From NCBI GenBank assembly GCA_934464585.1, contig CAKSJY010000004.1:1-64000 (forward strand): a stretch of DNA of 64,000 bases, given 5' to 3'. The DNA is from an uncultured Eubacteriales bacterium. GTDB lineage: Bacteria > Bacillota > Clostridia > Oscillospirales > Acutalibacteraceae. The notes under the pieces are model-generated. The model made no database searches. It saw only the letters and a list, made by a program, of their open reading frames with translations, and had not been told where the DNA came from. A program made the position numbers and the translations under genes. Every line of letters begins with the position of its first letter. Positions within the stretch are counted from its first letter, which is position 1. Positions 62,018 through 64,000 of the stretch are shown piece after piece.

Positions 62018-63019
62018 TTAAATTTTAAATTCAGTATTTGTATTTTTCTTTTTTTCTGTTTTTTTAGGTAACAATTGTGGTTTAAATACGTTATATTCCA
62101 AAGACTTCTTCTCAAAAGCATTTTTAAAACTTTTCAATTCAGATATGTCCATTTTATCGGCAACACTTTTCATTGTTTCAATGCATATACCACTTTCTGA
62201 ACCAGCACAAAGCCTTATAACTTCTCTTTTTAAATCCTCTTTATATTGTTTGCCATCTTCTGCTTCTTGTTTTAGCGATTTAATTAATTCATATAGATTT
62301 TCTGAATCGCTGCTACTAAGTGTAATTTCCTCTTTATTCTGTAAGCTTTTTAAGATATTTTCCATTCCTATATCACTCCTTTCTACACCATTAAACTTTT
62401 TAATAACCCCTGCCCCTTTTTGTGCCGGAACCGCCACAAATGACCATTCATAGGCATCATATGGTTCAGATAACACATGGTAGCAAAACTTCTCCTCATT
62501 ACCCACCTTATAGACATTCCCTTTTTGGTGGTTGCATCGGGACTTTCGTAAATTCTTAGAACATATTGAACAAAACTTTTCCTTAACTGCACAACTAACA
62601 CTTACTTCTTTCTTTATTCCTGAATCTATATCGGTAATAAAGTCTTTATTCTTGTCAGTTCTTGGCGTATATGCCCTTGCTGCAAGCCTGAAATAAGGTT
62701 GTCCTAAAGAGTTAACGACCCCTGGTACTTCCTCTACCTTACATGAAATAATCCTTGCTTTTTGGTTTTCAGCTTTCATGTTATGGTCCAATATACCTGT
62801 TTTCCCAACAAACAGCTCAGATAACTTCACCAAGGCTTCCTTTGTAAACATCTCACCATCTCTGTCGACTTCATTGTCGCAAAGCACAACCGAAAAAATA
62901 TATACATCTGATTCTTCAAATTTTCTTCTTGTATACTTATTAACAAGCTCCATTTCATTTGATATATTCTCGGTATTCTCTTCGCTTTTTAATATGTAAC
63001 CGCTTTTCACCTTTATCAC
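62018..63019 (-). CDS. Prohead protease-scaffold with Cys/His cluster
   Basis: 333 aa. The protease part holds the conserved His in GILDHN and Ser in VSVSCAV (serine/histidine dyad). Between the active-site region and SEPYDAYEWSFVAVPAQKG lies a Cys/His cluster (FCSICSKNLRKSRCNHQKG, then FCYHV) that could bind zinc. The C-terminal ~110 residues are helical (ELIKSLKQEAEDGKQYKEDL) and probably serve as scaffold. It precedes the decoration and capsid genes, as expected. Confidence 0.82.
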   Translation of the reverse strand: MIKVKSGYILKSEENTENISNEMELVNKYTRRKFEESDVYIFSVVLCDNEVDRDGEMFTKEALVKLSELFVGKTGILDHNMKAENQKARIISCKVEEVPGVVNSLGQPYFRLAARAYTPRTDKNKDFITDIDSGIKKEVSVSCAVKEKFCSICSKNLRKSRCNHQKGNVYKVGNEEKFCYHVLSEPYDAYEWSFVAVPAQKGAGVIKKFNGVERSDIGMENILKSLQNKEEITLSSSDSENLYELIKSLKQEAEDGKQYKEDLKREVIRLCAGSESGICIETMKSVADKMDISELKSFKNAFEKKSLEYNVFKPQLLPKKTEKKKNTNTEFKI

Positions 63020-63071
63020 CTCACCGTTTTAAACGTTAAATATATAAATAACACACTATAATGTGTGATAT

Positions 63072-64000
63072 TTATTCACTAAGTCTTTTTTCTATTTCCA
63101 TAGCCCTTGCCTCTAAAAGTCTCGCATTTGCTACTTGGACTCTATCTTGTAGATTTATATCACTCCACTTTATCTCATACTCAGTAAATAAACCTTTTGA
63201 AACAAGCCACATATTGCAGATTTTTCTTATAACAGGATTTAATATTCTTCTGTATGCATTAAGTTCACTTGTAAGTAAATCAGCTTGTTGAGTAGACATT
63301 CTTTCCGACGTTGACCAGGAAAGTCCTAAAAAACACGGTGGTATTGATAATTTTGCTACTATCTGCTCTAACATCTGCTTTACCGGTACAAGACTATCTA
63401 ATATCTGATTATCAGCACCTATCACCTTAATATCTACATCGCCAACTGCAACAAAATCATTTATTCCTCCGTCACTTCTCATGGTTTTGCTCCATTCGGT
63501 AGCTATTTGCATCGCTCTCTCTTTTGCATAGGCTCTTTCTGCAGCATCATTTCCAGGTTTGTATGTAACAGCAAAACGTATATTTCCAACTCTCTCCCAG
63601 TTCACACCAATGCTATGATAAATTTTTAAGAGTATATTGCTAACAAACGGTAACCCTTTTAAAATCGATGTACCATATATTTCACCCGGAAGCGGATTTA
63701 ATGTTGAAACCAAAACGAGTTCTTTATTTCTAATAGGAAATGCCTTATCTCCATCTTTTTTACAAATAATTAAATCCATTGGATTATTGTCTACTCTAAG
63801 TTCTACATCTCTTAGATCTGCGTTATATAATGCCATGTCCTGACTTCCACATTCATATGGAATAATTTCACCAATTGCCGTACCATATGTTAAAAGTTGA
63901 TCCATATAAGTGCTTATAAAGCTCTGTATTCCCTGGCCACTTGCACCAACCTTTACATATTGAAAAAAATCTTTTAATTGCTTCTCAATTTTTTTGTTCT
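63072..64000 (-). CDS. Phage portal protein (5' end beyond window)
   Basis: The frame is open from the right edge, so at least the first ~100 residues are missing; an internal ATG at 63905 is not the real start. Visible parts are VKVGASGQGIQSFIS, YNADLRDVELRVDNNPMDLI, TLNPLPGEIYGTSILKGLPF and the helical QMLEQIVAKLSIPPCFLGLS, typical of portal clip/wing regions. It forms the dodecameric DNA channel. Confidence 0.88.
   Translation of the reverse strand, partial: NKKIEKQLKDFFQYVKVGASGQGIQSFISTYMDQLLTYGTAIGEIIPYECGSQDMALYNADLRDVELRVDNNPMDLIICKKDGDKAFPIRNKELVLVSTLNPLPGEIYGTSILKGLPFVSNILLKIYHSIGVNWERVGNIRFAVTYKPGNDAAERAYAKERAMQIATEWSKTMRSDGGINDFVAVGDVDIKVIGADNQILDSLVPVKQMLEQIVAKLSIPPCFLGLSWSTSERMSTQQADLLTSELNAYRRILNPVIRKICNMWLVSKGLFTEYEIKWSDINLQDRVQVANARLLEARAMEIEKRLSE

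Overview
The window comes from a low-GC, endospore-forming member of the Clostridia. It carries spoIIE, an LL-diaminopimelate aminotransferase route (dapL), rubrerythrin, pyruvate phosphate dikinase, DegV-family proteins, a DUF4830 protein and an NSS transporter. Codon use is AT-rich and most promoters fit sigma-A. Genus cannot be fixed from the sequence alone. No rRNA, tRNA, insertion sequence or CRISPR array was found.

Layout. (1) 1-6216, minus strand: the upstream half of a contractile injection system (CIS) operon of the extracellular/phage-like protein-translocation type. Its order is a perfect promoter, an unrecognised first gene, a 573-aa sheath, a tube, a tail-assembly-chaperone-like protein, a DUF6760 protein, a tube paralogue with a long charged helix, and a partial coiled-coil gene with 92-residue tandem repeats running off the left edge. 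(2) 6.5-16.9 kb, plus strand: dapF-pyrG-dapL, an orphan solute-binding lipoprotein, NAD salvage (nicotinamidase plus nicotinate phosphoribosyltransferase), a DegV protein and an orphan STAS protein. (3) 16.9-27.6 kb, minus strand: an Xre regulator with two DUF2178-like membrane proteins (one with an in-frame stop), an S1-domain protein, a four-member family of secreted beta-helix repeat proteins with shared promoters and duplicated flanks, rubrerythrin, rsmI and a trmN6-type methyltransferase. (4) 27.8-37.9 kb: spoIIE, a 1109-aa DUF4157 (eCIS-associated) protein, a second DegV, a pyridoxal kinase and rpsB-tsf. (5) 38-49.7 kb: ftsE-ftsX-M23 peptidase-S41 homologue, a CdaR-type regulator, a degenerate ABC ATPase, rsuA, a DUF4830 protein, an NSS transporter, a coiled-coil protein and alr. 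(6) 49.9-52.6 kb: ppdK. (7) 52.7-64 kb, minus strand: a PBSX/myovirus-like head and contractile-tail module running off the right edge at the portal gene.

Main points of interest. Two unrelated contractile machines lie in one window. The CIS probably has a remote cargo candidate, the DUF4157/HExxH protein. The right-hand phage module has a classic A_AAA_AAC frameshifted tail chaperone, but a 93-codon gene stands exactly where the tape-measure gene should be, and no tape measure or lysis cassette is visible. Two enzymes appear to have lost catalytic residues: an S41 protease homologue in the ftsEX operon and a MalK-like ATPase. Smaller signals include a 22-bp-spaced spoIIE promoter like Spo0A-activated promoters, a perfect operator palindrome at an xre promoter, a 28-bp perfect palindrome inside rsuA, and a terminator-like hairpin covering a ribosome binding site.
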